A stretch of 64,000 nucleotides of DNA, taken from positions 1-64,000 of the forward strand of contig CAMIIO010000007.1 of assembly GCA_946221065.1 (NCBI GenBank), written 5' to 3'. The translations under genes and the position numbers were made by a program. The notes beneath the pieces were generated by a model. That model saw nothing but the letters and a program-made list of their open reading frames with translations, was not told the origin of the DNA and ran no database searches. This DNA comes from an uncultured Rothia sp. (GTDB lineage Bacteria > Actinomycetota > Actinomycetes > Actinomycetales > Micrococcaceae). Positions 17,145 to 26,543 of the stretch are shown here, piece by piece (within the stretch, counting starts at the first letter, position 1; each line of letters opens with the position of its first letter).

Positions 17145-17774
17145 ATGATGATAGCGGAATATCTCACACCGGATGAAACACAAGTAGCACTGCATAAAAG
17201 CTTTCTCCGCAGGTCTATTCGACACCGCCGTTCCTCTCTTCACAGAACTCTCGCAGAACTCGCTCCGGATTACACCAATTACCTCCACCAAGTAATTCAC
17301 ACCGTATGCGATGGCACAGGGAAAACCCCCCTCACTATAGCTGCATACCTTCCTACTCAAACCGAGCCACCGCTACTTCCTGCCCTATCGTCTCTCTCAT
17401 GCCAAGGTCACACCGTGCTGGTTCCTGTAGTAGAACCTGGCCGCCAGCTCAGCTGGGTTCAATGGGTTCCCGAACAAAAATTTTCCCGCAATTCCTTAGG
17501 TATTATGGAGCCACTTGGCACCCGGCATAGGAGCAATACTTTTATCGCAGCAGATGTTCAGCTAATTCCAGCATTAGCTTTTGACCGCTTCGGAAACCGT
17601 CTTGGTCAAGGCGGTGGATACTATGACAGACTTCTCACGCCAGAAGTATTATCGTCACCGCACTGTTACGGGGTGGCGTTTTCGTGGGAAATCCTTGATG
17701 GAATCCCCCATACTTCCCTCGACGCTCGCGTTCAGCGGATCATCACGGATCAAGGAATCCGCGAACTGTCCTAA
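17145..17774 (+). CDS. 5-formyltetrahydrofolate cyclo-ligase
   Basis: 209 residues. The family signature FGNRLGQGGGYYDRLL is at about 146-161, and the N-terminal RRSIRHRRSSL is the basic helix of the ATP site. It converts 5-formyl-THF to 5,10-methenyl-THF using ATP. Two adjacent ATG codons (17145, 17148) follow AAAGGAA; the second has better spacing. Divergent from galU. Confidence 0.93.
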   Translation: MMIAEYLTPDETQVALHKSFLRRSIRHRRSSLHRTLAELAPDYTNYLHQVIHTVCDGTGKTPLTIAAYLPTQTEPPLLPALSSLSCQGHTVLVPVVEPGRQLSWVQWVPEQKFSRNSLGIMEPLGTRHRSNTFIAADVQLIPALAFDRFGNRLGQGGGYYDRLLTPEVLSSPHCYGVAFSWEILDGIPHTSLDARVQRIITDQGIRELS

Positions 17775-17795
17775 AGAAAGTTTCTCCACTATCAA

Positions 17796-17829
17796 CGAAG
17801 GGACATTCCCACTAGAGAATGTCCCTTCG
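17796..17829. terminator. Perfect hairpin between the cyclo-ligase and fmdB
   Basis: CGAAGGGACATTC (17796-17808) and GAATGTCCCTTCG (17817-17829) form a perfect 13-pair stem with an eight-base loop between two convergent genes. Neither side has a long T-run, so it is probably a bidirectional mRNA end. Confidence 0.7.
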
Positions 17830-17881
17830 GATGTACAGCCAGGCGAATGTAAGCCACCGCAGCCTACCTCACGCAGATTAG

Positions 17882-18076
17882 CTAAGAATCTGAACCAGCT
17901 GATTTATCGGTGGAATAAAAGCCCGAACCTTTAAAAGCCACACTCACATTCCCAAATTTTTTCCGTAGTTCGTCCTCACCACAGTTGGGGCAAGTTTTGA
18001 GCGGCTCGTCAGAAAATGACTGATGTTTTTCAACAACATAGCCACACTTCTTACACTGATATTGATATACAGGCAC
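17882..18076 (-). CDS. FmdB-family zinc-ribbon protein
   Basis: 64 residues. Two CxxC knuckles, YQCKKCG (about 6-12) and TCPNCGED (about 33-40), form the zinc ribbon of the FmdB family. The family often sits near 5-formyl-THF cyclo-ligase and mscL in actinobacteria, as here, but its role is unclear. The C-terminal 20 residues are Ser/Gly-rich. Confidence 0.92.
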   Translation of the reverse strand: MPVYQYQCKKCGYVVEKHQSFSDEPLKTCPNCGEDELRKKFGNVSVAFKGSGFYSTDKSAGSDS

Positions 18077-18182
18077 ACGTGCTCCTTCATTGTTCTGAAG
18101 TAAAGATTTTCCGTGACTATGTTACTCTGCTTTTTCTAGCTCAGGATCACTCGTTCTCACATCCCCAAACCTACTCAGAGAT

Positions 18183-18404
18183 TTAGCCACGTTTGTCGTG
18201 ATGCGGAGGCCGCTGTTCTTGAAGCCATTGATCCCGCAGGGCAGTATCCGCTAAACGTTCGATGTCGTTGCTCGCAGGAGTTTCCAGCCCGGCAAGGTGC
18301 GGTTCGGGCTGGCTCCACTGACTACCGGAAGAGGCTCTACGGTTTCCCCTACGTTGACGCGGGCGGGGCGAGTACTCAGGTTTAGGCTGTTCCGTCATCG
18401 TCAT
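18183..18404 (-). CDS. Small conserved-looking protein with WLQEQRPPHH tail
   Basis: 73 residues. Basic, Pro/Arg-rich N-terminus and a conserved-looking tail DQWLQEQRPPHH. Its start overlaps the end of the helicase-like gene by about 23 bases (two ATG choices, 18404 and 18398), a sign of translational coupling. No domain is recognised. Short proteins with a similar tryptophan-arginine-proline ending are, as far as I recall, found downstream of this helicase-like gene in other actinobacteria. Confidence 0.65.
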   Translation of the reverse strand: MTMTEQPKPEYSPRPRQRRGNRRASSGSQWSQPEPHLAGLETPASNDIERLADTALRDQWLQEQRPPHHDKRG

Positions 18405-21400
18405 CTTTCGTGTTCTTCTCGATACCGAGGAAGAGGCACATACGGTCTACCACGGCTTCAGGGTCGGAGAAAACTTCGATGGTCCAGAGCGTCATATAAT
18501 TCCACCCGGTTCGGGCGAGCCTATCGGGAACAAGTCGAGAACGTTCACGCACGCTCATCGCCGCAAACTCTTCCGAGCCATCGCTCACCGCAGCCAACGG
18601 TAAATTCATTTGTGTGGGCCTGGGAGTGCCTCCCATTTTACGTTTCCGCGGGCTGGGTGTGGCTCCTGCCATCAGCGACTCGTACTCGCTATAGGCAATC
18701 AAGGATAGTTCGGAGGTGCTGTGTTCAAGCAGATGTACACCGCGTTCGTTAAGACGGCGAACCATATCGTTTAGCAACCAATCCCCCATATCAATCGCCT
18801 CAACCTGAGTATTACGCAGGAACTCATTAGAGGGGATTTTGTTGGTGATAGTAGCTGTTTGCTCCAGCCCTTTATCTTTGAGATACTCGTGGTGCGCTTG
18901 CAAAATGTTGTAAAGATCCCGAGCCCCGTTCTCAAGATATTCGGGGTTAAGGTCGTTCGGCTGAACGCAGGTCATAAACCGGGTAAGGTGTCGGGCGCGG
19001 GTGAGTCCTAAGACCAAAAGTTCGCGTCCGTGCTCATCAGAAAGCTGCCCCAGGTGGTGATTGAGTGTCCCTTGGCGTTCTCTTCCAACTCCCAAAGAAA
19101 AGATAATAACGTCTCGTTCCATTCCACCGGCACGAGCCAAATCTACTACCCTAAATGGTTCATGCGGTTGTTTGAAGAAAGGAGTCATCTGCGGGTATTG
19201 CCCCAGTAAGTTACGAACGGCCTCAGCAATACGACGAGCGTGACGCTGAGTTCCGGTAACCACGGCAAGAGATTGTCGAGGATTCTTATAAGCGTGCTCG
19301 ATGACTCGCTGAGCCACCCGGTCCACCTCAAATTCAGGTGAATCAAGGTTAGCGTTATCGCTAATTTTTCCGGTGGAGTCTAAATACTCAGCAATAAAGG
19401 CGGGAGTATCAAGAGCGATTTCCTCTCCCCAAGGGTAGGCACGTAGCTTACCCTCATAGAAGTGTTGGTTGAGATAGTTAAAGACAGCAGGATCTACTGC
19501 GCGGTCTTTAAGCAACGCCAGGGACCGTTTAGGAAGTATCTGCGAAAGAGCGGTATAAGTACTATCAATACGGGTATCGGTAGGCAGAGGAGCGCTCTTA
19601 TCCACAGCGGACACCATAAAGGGCGCGGGGAATCCACTATGCGGGTCACCAAAAGCTACCACCTGGTCGGCACGAGTAACCGCCGAAATATTTGCCGCCA
19701 TGGGCGTAGACTCGGCATCTAATAAGATGGCGCAGTCAAAACGCATGGTTGGCGAAATACGGCGAGTCAGCGCAAAAGGACTGGTAATCCACAGCGGAAA
19801 GAGCGCGGTTGCCAGCTCAGGAGTATGCTCCAGCACCTGCTCAATCACAAATTCATGGCCAGTGAGCTGACTCTTAAGATACGAGGCGTGCTCAGAATTC
19901 CGCGAAATTTTATGGTTCCAATGCCGGGCTACCGCAGCTTCCAAGCGAGCCGGAGTGGAAGCCATGTGAGCGCTATCGGCCGCACGAAATTGCGCTTCAA
20001 CTTCACGGAGTGTGGCACCATCAAGAATATCTAATTCATTGGAGCTCATCATCATTTCCAGAGCGCTCTGCCACCAGGCAAGTTCCAGCTCAGCCCCAAT
20101 ATTCTCCTCGGAGATTTGACGGCGCAACATATCGGAGAGGAAAGTGCTTAACCCAAGTTCGTTTAGCTCGCCCTCTAACGTGTTACGTTCTGGAAGGGTC
20201 ATCAGGTTGCGATAATCGGCGTCCAAATCACGTAGACGCTGAATAATACGATCAACCGGGGTTGAATCGAAGTCATTGCCGTCAGCGCTATCCTGAAGAA
20301 CAATCGCAAGACCACCGAAGTCCTGAATCAGCTCGTTAAGATCAATGCGCACACCGTCCAAGTTCTCGGGGATAGTGGGCAGCTGCTCATCGGCTACCCA
20401 GGTAACCCACTCCTCTCGTTGCTGCTGAATGTACTGCAGTGATTCATGAAGGTCATTAATATGGATTCCCGGCAGAATGTATTCCTTAGCAACGCGGCGT
20501 AAACGGGAACGCTGAATACTACTCATTTCGATGCCGTGTTCACGGCGCCAACTTCCGGTTGCCGTGGCAGCAATGAGATCCGTTACGGGACGATCAAATA
20601 CATCCACCCGGAAACGAGTGAGCGAGTCTCTAACCTGCAACAGTAGATACAGCTGAGCGGCCCATTCATCAAGAGTGCGGCCCAACCGCATACCGGTGCT
20701 CTTACACAGAGTCTCCATGGAACGCTTGAGTTGCTCGGTAGATTTGAGAAGCGAAAGCACCAAATCATGCGCCGCAGTGCATTCGGTGGTGGAAACCAAA
20801 CGAGCATTTTTCCACGGAGAAAGATGGGTAGAGGGTTTAAACGCAGAAAGAGCACTCAACCGCTGAAGCTTGGTCGTTACTTCAGCCCGCTCCACCAGCT
20901 GATCCATCACCTCGCGGCTAAACCGTACAGTAGTAGAGGGAGCCGGGTTTTGCGCAGTGAGTGCGGCCAGGGTCTGAAGGGCATCGTAAATCGAACATCC
21001 CCAGCGAGACTCCGTAAATTTTAGCGAATCGGTATGAGTGGCTAGCAGACGGCGTGACTCTCGCAGGTTCTCTAAAGTTTTAGTGGTATCTGGAGCTACC
21101 GCATTTTCATTGCGCACAATCGCCCGGACAAAGAGCTCACGCAGTTCTTCAGAAGTGTGGTCAGTAAGCAGGTCAAGGGCAAGGTTCTGAATTTTTGTTT
21201 GCCGCAGTAATTCAGAGAACTCTTCAACCGTGGAACTTTTTTCTCCCACTACCAGCACGGATTTGCCGCGGCTAATCAGCGAAGCAGCAATATTGGCAGC
21301 GGACTCAAGCGGTTCTGTACCTGCAGCTGAAGTCACGACAACGGAATGCCCGGCGGTGGCGATGTCAATGACGTCCTGCGCGGCGGCGTCGGCATCGAAC

Positions 21401-22305
21401 ACCAGATACTCGTGAGCAGGATCGCGCTGGTCTACCCCAATAGCGCTGTTATGTACAAAGGAAATAGATTCATTCTGTTGCTCATGACCCAGAGCAAGGC
21501 GAGCCAGGTGTCGCACAATGGGAGTTTTAGCGCGTTCGGGAAGAGCGGCGGTGCTTTCCTTGACATCTGCAAAGGTAGAAATCAGGTACTTTGCGGAAAT
21601 CATCATGCCGGGAATTTTTCCGGTGGAGGTGCGCATCCGATCGATTACCGGCTCAGGATCGAGCTTACTCATAGAGTTAGCAAGCTCAGCCACATCCATG
21701 GTGCTCAGATCTAGCCCATACTCCTTATGGATTTGGCGAACCATAGCAGGATTAAGCACAGCCGGACCGGTCAGGACAATCTCGAAGTCGTTAGACGTAG
21801 GATGCACGGTAAGCGAGATAGGAGTGAGCAAGATGGGTGCAATAAAACGCTTTTCCCCAGAACGACCTTGAGCGTGAGTATCGTGCGAGAGCCAGGAGGC
21901 CGTACCGGCAGCAAAATAGCCCGCAGAGAGCCCGTGATGGGTCTGTAGCTCAAAAATTTTGCTCCGGATAGCCTGAGCCGCATGCATAGCGGTCTGCAGT
22001 TTAGCTTTTTCTCGAATAATCGTAGAAAGCCTGGTACGCCGTCCCATCATCAGCTGAGCCAGCCCGGAAGGATTGGCATCAGAAATATCAATGTGAATAT
22101 AGTCCACCTGGTTAAAATCCAGGAGCGCGTCCGGGCCAGTATAGAGGTCCATCTGGTGACCCCAAGCATCCAAGCCGGCGCTTACCTGCGCGGCGAATTC
22201 ATCATTTTCGGGTTCGGTGAACGGCGAGACTGAGGCACACGAGGTAACGCCCTCGCCCTCAAACTGGTTAAAACCGGGGGTTTTGTTTATTGAGGTATCG
22301 TTCAC
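18382..22305 (-). CDS. Superfamily-1 helicase-like protein with degraded ATPase motifs and an MTES_1575-type endonuclease-like domain
   Basis: 1307 residues. Residues about 40-330 resemble the N-terminal part of large DUF4011-type helicases. Where Walker A (GxxGTGKS) should be, residues 326-335 read SAAGTEPLES, so the P-loop lysine is absent. The Walker B position reads LLDAEST in place of DEAS. Motif III (VVAFGDPHSGFP) and the motif V/VI region (MERDVIIFSLGVGRERQGT ... LGLTRARHL) remain recognisable. The last 120 residues (RERSRLVPDRLARTGWNY ... VFSDPEAVVDRM) match the Vsr-like endonuclease fold of MTES_1575. It may be a DNA-binding or repair factor without ATPase activity. Confidence 0.8.
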   Translation of the reverse strand: MNDTSINKTPGFNQFEGEGVTSCASVSPFTEPENDEFAAQVSAGLDAWGHQMDLYTGPDALLDFNQVDYIHIDISDANPSGLAQLMMGRRTRLSTIIREKAKLQTAMHAAQAIRSKIFELQTHHGLSAGYFAAGTASWLSHDTHAQGRSGEKRFIAPILLTPISLTVHPTSNDFEIVLTGPAVLNPAMVRQIHKEYGLDLSTMDVAELANSMSKLDPEPVIDRMRTSTGKIPGMMISAKYLISTFADVKESTAALPERAKTPIVRHLARLALGHEQQNESISFVHNSAIGVDQRDPAHEYLVFDADAAAQDVIDIATAGHSVVVTSAAGTEPLESAANIAASLISRGKSVLVVGEKSSTVEEFSELLRQTKIQNLALDLLTDHTSEELRELFVRAIVRNENAVAPDTTKTLENLRESRRLLATHTDSLKFTESRWGCSIYDALQTLAALTAQNPAPSTTVRFSREVMDQLVERAEVTTKLQRLSALSAFKPSTHLSPWKNARLVSTTECTAAHDLVLSLLKSTEQLKRSMETLCKSTGMRLGRTLDEWAAQLYLLLQVRDSLTRFRVDVFDRPVTDLIAATATGSWRREHGIEMSSIQRSRLRRVAKEYILPGIHINDLHESLQYIQQQREEWVTWVADEQLPTIPENLDGVRIDLNELIQDFGGLAIVLQDSADGNDFDSTPVDRIIQRLRDLDADYRNLMTLPERNTLEGELNELGLSTFLSDMLRRQISEENIGAELELAWWQSALEMMMSSNELDILDGATLREVEAQFRAADSAHMASTPARLEAAVARHWNHKISRNSEHASYLKSQLTGHEFVIEQVLEHTPELATALFPLWITSPFALTRRISPTMRFDCAILLDAESTPMAANISAVTRADQVVAFGDPHSGFPAPFMVSAVDKSAPLPTDTRIDSTYTALSQILPKRSLALLKDRAVDPAVFNYLNQHFYEGKLRAYPWGEEIALDTPAFIAEYLDSTGKISDNANLDSPEFEVDRVAQRVIEHAYKNPRQSLAVVTGTQRHARRIAEAVRNLLGQYPQMTPFFKQPHEPFRVVDLARAGGMERDVIIFSLGVGRERQGTLNHHLGQLSDEHGRELLVLGLTRARHLTRFMTCVQPNDLNPEYLENGARDLYNILQAHHEYLKDKGLEQTATITNKIPSNEFLRNTQVEAIDMGDWLLNDMVRRLNERGVHLLEHSTSELSLIAYSEYESLMAGATPSPRKRKMGGTPRPTQMNLPLAAVSDGSEEFAAMSVRERSRLVPDRLARTGWNYMTLWTIEVFSDPEAVVDRMCLFLGIEKNTKDDDDGTA

Positions 22306-22416
22306 GAATGAAAACTCTTTCAGACAGCGCGGTTGCAGATATTCTTTTTTACATCATACGGACTTGCGGGCATATCCCCCACTTTTACCACGAGCAGGTG
22401 CAACGTTTGTATCTAC

Positions 22417-22878
22417 TTAACCCCACAGGTGGAAAAAGTTGAGAGCAATCAACAACACCAACCCACTCAACATACCCAGAATAGTCATCCCCGCCCCCAG
22501 AATCCACCGATGAACAGGAGCAAATGGCTCGCGCGGCTCATTCCACAGCGCCCGAGTAAGAAAGTAGCTACCCACCGCTCCAATAAGATTTCCCACCAGC
22601 AGCTGTTGGACAACCGCATAGATAGAGAAGATACGTACCGTGTTGGGATTTTCCCGGCGTGCCAGCCGCAACATAGCCGCCAAAATTACCGTCATGCACG
22701 CAACTAAAAAAGCGATAGCAATAGTAGGAATATTGAGAAGTTCCCTCAGCTGCATACCGGTTGTTTGCGCCGTCAGCAATATATAAAGCCCAAAGAAAAT
22801 CGGGGTAATCAACCAGTACCCCAGCAGAAAACGAGCAACTTTGTTACTATCATTCAAAAAATTTATGAAGGCATTCAT
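22417..22878 (-). CDS. Four-helix membrane protein coupled to the RpiR regulator
   Basis: 153 residues with about four hydrophobic helices (about 15-37, 48-72, 85-107 and 125-148). No known domain recognised. Its ATG overlaps the rpiR stop in the sequence ATGA (22875-22878), so it is translationally coupled to the regulator. By position it belongs to the glucoside PTS operon. Confidence 0.75.
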   Translation of the reverse strand: MNAFINFLNDSNKVARFLLGYWLITPIFFGLYILLTAQTTGMQLRELLNIPTIAIAFLVACMTVILAAMLRLARRENPNTVRIFSIYAVVQQLLVGNLIGAVGSYFLTRALWNEPREPFAPVHRWILGAGMTILGMLSGLVLLIALNFFHLWG

Positions 22879-23657
22879 GATGCGGAGCGTTCTTCCAAAA
22901 AATTAATATACTGTCGCACCAGATAGTCCAGCAGAACAGTAAGGGCAACAAAAGAGTGATAGGGGTTTTTACTAGTTTCTAGGTACGTGGGTGTGGAATG
23001 GTAGGTCAACGAATAATCGGCAAGACCAGCCATGTAGTTGACCCCCGTAGCTGTAATAGCGATGAGGGGAATTTTGCGTAAAGCCAGATACTCAATAGTT
23101 TCTTTTACGGAGTCCGTGTTGCCGGAGAGTGAAACCAGCACCACCACGTCGTCGGTATTCATCACGGAGGTACTGCCGGCAAATTCATTACGAGCAGGAA
23201 TGACGTGCGTAAATTTTCCACACGCCAACATGGATTTAGCAAACTCTTGAATTGCCGTGCGCTGAGCATATCCGGTTCCAAAACAATACAGCGTACGAGA
23301 ATGATAAAACAATTTTAAAATCTCTGTGAGTTCTTGTTCTGCTAGATCGTTGAGCGTATTGACGATGTCGTTTTTACCTGCCTGCACAAAATCGTGAATT
23401 CGTTGAGGGCGGTGAGTCAAAGAGTTTTTAATAAAATATTTGAGCTCTGCAAACCCAGAAAACCCTAACTTTTTAGTTAGCCGCACAATGCTTGAGGTAG
23501 AGGTAAACGTTTGATGTGCCAAAGAACTGATGGTAGCTTCAGCCACGGCTTCCTCATGTTCCAGCATAAACGCCAAAATATCTCGTTCTGTTTCACTGAA
23601 CCGGTGGTGGTTGGCGTTCACCATGGCTTGTAAATCCACGAAGGGGCTCCTGAACAT
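22875..23657 (-). CDS. RpiR/MurR-family transcriptional regulator
   Basis: 260 residues. An N-terminal HTH_6 domain (about 1-77: SETERDILAFMLEHEEAVAEA and TFTSTSSIVRLTKKLGFSG) is followed by a SIS sugar-phosphate-binding domain (about 105-235: YCFGTGYAQRTAIQEFAKSM and VVLVSLSGNTDSVKET). These regulators sense phosphosugars. Position directly downstream of the glucoside PTS gene (73-base gap) suggests it controls that gene and perhaps the divergent glucosidases. Confidence 0.93.
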   Translation of the reverse strand: MFRSPFVDLQAMVNANHHRFSETERDILAFMLEHEEAVAEATISSLAHQTFTSTSSIVRLTKKLGFSGFAELKYFIKNSLTHRPQRIHDFVQAGKNDIVNTLNDLAEQELTEILKLFYHSRTLYCFGTGYAQRTAIQEFAKSMLACGKFTHVIPARNEFAGSTSVMNTDDVVVLVSLSGNTDSVKETIEYLALRKIPLIAITATGVNYMAGLADYSLTYHSTPTYLETSKNPYHSFVALTVLLDYLVRQYINFLEERSAS

Positions 23658-23729
23658 AGCTAACGAGTATCTCTGTTGAAAATACTACCGTTTTTATTCG
23701 GAAGCCCCTTGCTCGGTAAGTGTGAAGGT

Positions 23730-25367
23730 TTAGTGGTTATTCACCATTGCCTCAAACCGATCACGCACCTGAGGCACATCCATACCCACAATCACCTGCT
23801 GAGCCTTACCTTTATTCACCAGACCAAGCGCACCGGAAGACTTAAAATCAGCCTCAGAAGCAACCAGCGAAGGATCGGCCACCGAAACACGCAAACGAGT
23901 GGCGCAGTTATTCACATCGGTAATGTTCTCGGGGCCACCTAGCAAAGCCAAGAATGCTTCTGCGCGAGGAGTGTAGTGATCGTCGGCAACGGCGATAGCG
24001 GTTGCAGCGCCGGCAGGCTTTACCGCGCCGTCGTCTTTGAGAGAACCATTCTTCTTAGCCTCACGGTACTCAGCCTTCGAATACAGCTTGGTTTCCGCAC
24101 CATCCTCCTCACGTCCGGGCGTTTTGAAATCAAAGCGCAGAATAAGGAAGCGGAATACCACAAAGTAAATCAGGGTGAAGCACAAACCAATAATAATCTG
24201 AGCAATATAGGTACTGTGATGGTTACCCCACAGCGGAATCCAGTTCTGGAACAGGAAGTCAATCAGACCGCCGCCCATATTACCGCGCAACCCAAAAGCG
24301 TACATGGTAGTTGCCATCGTTGCAGCTAACACCGCGTGTACAGCGAACAACGGTGGAGCCAGGAACAAGAACGTAAATTCAAGAGGTTCGGTAATACCGA
24401 TCAAAATAGCGGTCAAACACACCGGGATCAGCAGAGCCAGAGTTTCTTTCTTCTTCTCCGGGCGCGCAGTGGTGTAGAAGGCAGCGGCAATGCCCACCGG
24501 GGCAAATACCTTAGAGTTACCGTGCAAACCGAACCCGCCACCGGGGAACAGCTCAGAAAGCGGCTTGGTAGAGTTCGCCATATCGGGAAGAGCAGCCACC
24601 CACTCTTTGGTAATACCGTTGGGAGTAACCGCCGGACCAAAGACAAACGGGGTGTAAATAAAGTGGTGCAGACCGGTAGGAATCAAGATACGTTCGAGGA
24701 AGGTGTACAACCACACACCAAACACGCCGGAAGACATAAAGAAGCCCTGCAACGAACCAATGCCCTGCTGAGCCATAGGCCACAGCCAGCAAAACAGCAG
24801 TGCAATAGGCATCATAATAAAGAAGCCCAAAGCATACACGTACTGGGTGCCCTAGAAAATACCCAGAAAATCGGGGAGCTTCTTCTCAAAATAACGGTTA
24901 TGCAACCACACCACGATGGCAGAGATAATGATGGCACCAAAGATACCGGTATCCAAAGTTTTGATACCGGCAATCATTTTCAAACCGGTTCCAGCAGCAG
25001 ATTCTGAAATATCGGTTTCAAAATTAATATTGAAGTTCTTACCCCAAATGCTCAGGATTGTGCCCACAAAATAGTTGAAAGTCAGGTATACCATGCCAGC
25101 TTCCAGCACGGCACGAGCCTGCGCTTTCTTAGCCAAGGCAATCGGCAGGCCCAAAACAAACAACAATTCCATCTGGTTAAAGACAGTCCAAGCACCGGAC
25201 TCCCACACAGACCAGAAGTTATACCAGCCAGTTCCCTCGGCAGCAATCGAACCGAGCAACTGCTCGTTCTTACAAATAATTGCGATACCAACGGCAAGAC
25301 CGGCAAAAGCAAAGATGAGGACGGGCGCGAGCATCGCGGACCCAAACCTCTGAATTTTCTCCATCAT
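23730..25367 (-). pseudogene. Alpha-glucoside PTS enzyme IICB, interrupted by one in-frame TAG
   Basis: Two open pieces of one gene. Residues 1-171 (MMEKIQRFGSAMLAPVLIFAF to DFLGIF) read up to a TAG at 24852-24854. The frame then continues without shift as GTQYVYALGFFIMMPIALLF to the normal end. A single C-to-T change of CAG (Gln) explains it; family members have Gln there (GIFQG). The rest is intact: IIC features ERILIPTGLHHFIYTPF and GITEPLEFTFLF, and IIB with the phospho-cysteine in NNCATRLRVSV. Total about 545 codons, the usual length for MalX/GlvC/AglA. Start 25367 has AAAGG upstream. Uptake by this permease is probably lost unless the TAG is suppressed or is a sequencing error. Confidence 0.9.
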
Positions 25368-25483
25368 CGGAAGAAGCCTTTCACCGAAATAAAATGTGTG
25401 CCCCTTACACAGGGGGTGTTTGCCTTGACTATAAAAGGTACTGACCAAAATCACACTCTTACTAGCGGATTTAAAGCAAAATT

Positions 25484-25515
25484 GGCAAGAATGCCGTATC
25501 TTGATACCTCTTGCC
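25484..25515. promoter_or_regulatory. Inverted repeat in the PTS / EEP divergent promoter region
   Basis: GGCAAGA (25484-25490) and TCTTGCC (25509-25515) flank an inner GTATC-TT-GATAC, giving a 32-base imperfect dyad in the 268-base region between the divergent PTS and EEP genes. There is no T-run. It is a candidate operator, with the RpiR regulator as the obvious but untested ligand. Confidence 0.45.
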
Positions 25516-25635
25516 ATAAAGGGGCAAAAATTTCGCCGCCAATCGTCTTGAACGTTTACCCCGTTCATAACCCACGCTTTATAAGATGACACCAACAGAT
25601 ACCCCCTGCACCCACAGCACAGAAATCCGAGTCTC

Positions 25636-26496
25636 TTGAAACTGCTCACGCTCAACACCCACAGCTGGGTTGAAATTCACCAGCTTTATAAAATCAAAAT
25701 TCTTGCTGATTTCATCATCGAGCAAAATATCGACGTCGTTGCGCTTCAAGAAGTAAACCAAAACTTTATCGCGCCCCTTGCTTCAGAACCCGAGTCATTC
25801 GCTGGCTCTTCTCCGGTTGCGCTTCGTGCCGATAACTTTGCGCTATTACTCACTCAATTTTTAGAAGCTGCCGGAGCACACTACACCTGGAGCTGGGGGG
25901 ACTCCCACCAGGGTTGGGATATTTACGACGAAGGCATTGCTCTGTTGAGTCGCTATCCCGTAAAAACCCTACGCAATCTTGAGCTGAGCGAACCGCGGTT
26001 TACCTACACGGATGTTTTTCGCCGTTGTGCCCTTGCTGCTGAACTTGAAATCAATGGACACAGTCTATGGGTTGCGAGCGCGCATATGAATTGGTGGATC
26101 AAACACGATCTTCGCCTCTTTGAGCATGATTTTGCCCGCTTGGATCAGCAAATGCGTACCCTTGCCGGTGATGCCCCGATGATATTGCTGGGGGATTTTA
26201 ATAATGACGCTACGGTGCAGGATGAGGGCTATACACAAATGATTGCCGCCGGCTGGTTTGATGCCTTTACTCTTGCCGACGAGCGCGAGGGCGAGTTCAC
26301 GGTTCACAAGGCTATTTCGGGTTGGGAAGAAGAAGCAGCTCTGCAAGCAATGCGTATTGATTATGTATTGTTCTCTGCGGCGATTCCCGTGCAGAGGTAC
26401 GAGGTGGTTTTTCCCGATCACACTCCGCAGGCGATTTCCGATCATTCCGGCGTGCTGGTAAGCCTTGAACCCGCCGAGCTTTTCCCGGACCGTTGA
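25636..26496 (+). CDS. Endonuclease/exonuclease/phosphatase (EEP) family hydrolase
   Basis: 286 residues. EEP motifs are all present: LTLNTHSW, DVVALQEVNQ (metal-binding Glu), ASAHMNWW, ILLGDFNND and SDHSGVLVSL. Family members cleave phosphodiesters in nucleic acids, sphingomyelin or inositol phosphates; the substrate is not visible here. There is no signal peptide. The only sensible start is TTG at 25636, with a poor ribosome site. It lies upstream of the two glucosidase genes with a 47-base gap and may be co-transcribed. Confidence 0.9.
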   Translation: MKLLTLNTHSWVEIHQLYKIKILADFIIEQNIDVVALQEVNQNFIAPLASEPESFAGSSPVALRADNFALLLTQFLEAAGAHYTWSWGDSHQGWDIYDEGIALLSRYPVKTLRNLELSEPRFTYTDVFRRCALAAELEINGHSLWVASAHMNWWIKHDLRLFEHDFARLDQQMRTLAGDAPMILLGDFNNDATVQDEGYTQMIAAGWFDAFTLADEREGEFTVHKAISGWEEEAALQAMRIDYVLFSAAIPVQRYEVVFPDHTPQAISDHSGVLVSLEPAELFPDR

Positions 26497-26543
26497 GTGT
26501 AGAGAATTTCTAGCAGTATTCATCCATGAAAGAGGTATATGTT

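Noticed and set aside
18297..18752. 151-codon plus-strand frame
   Set aside because: Antisense to the end of the helicase-like gene and its small partner.
24852..25658. Separate 268-residue PTS protein with a long N-terminus
   Set aside because: The N-terminal 97 codons are non-coding; the family start is at 25367 and the stop is the nonsense codon.
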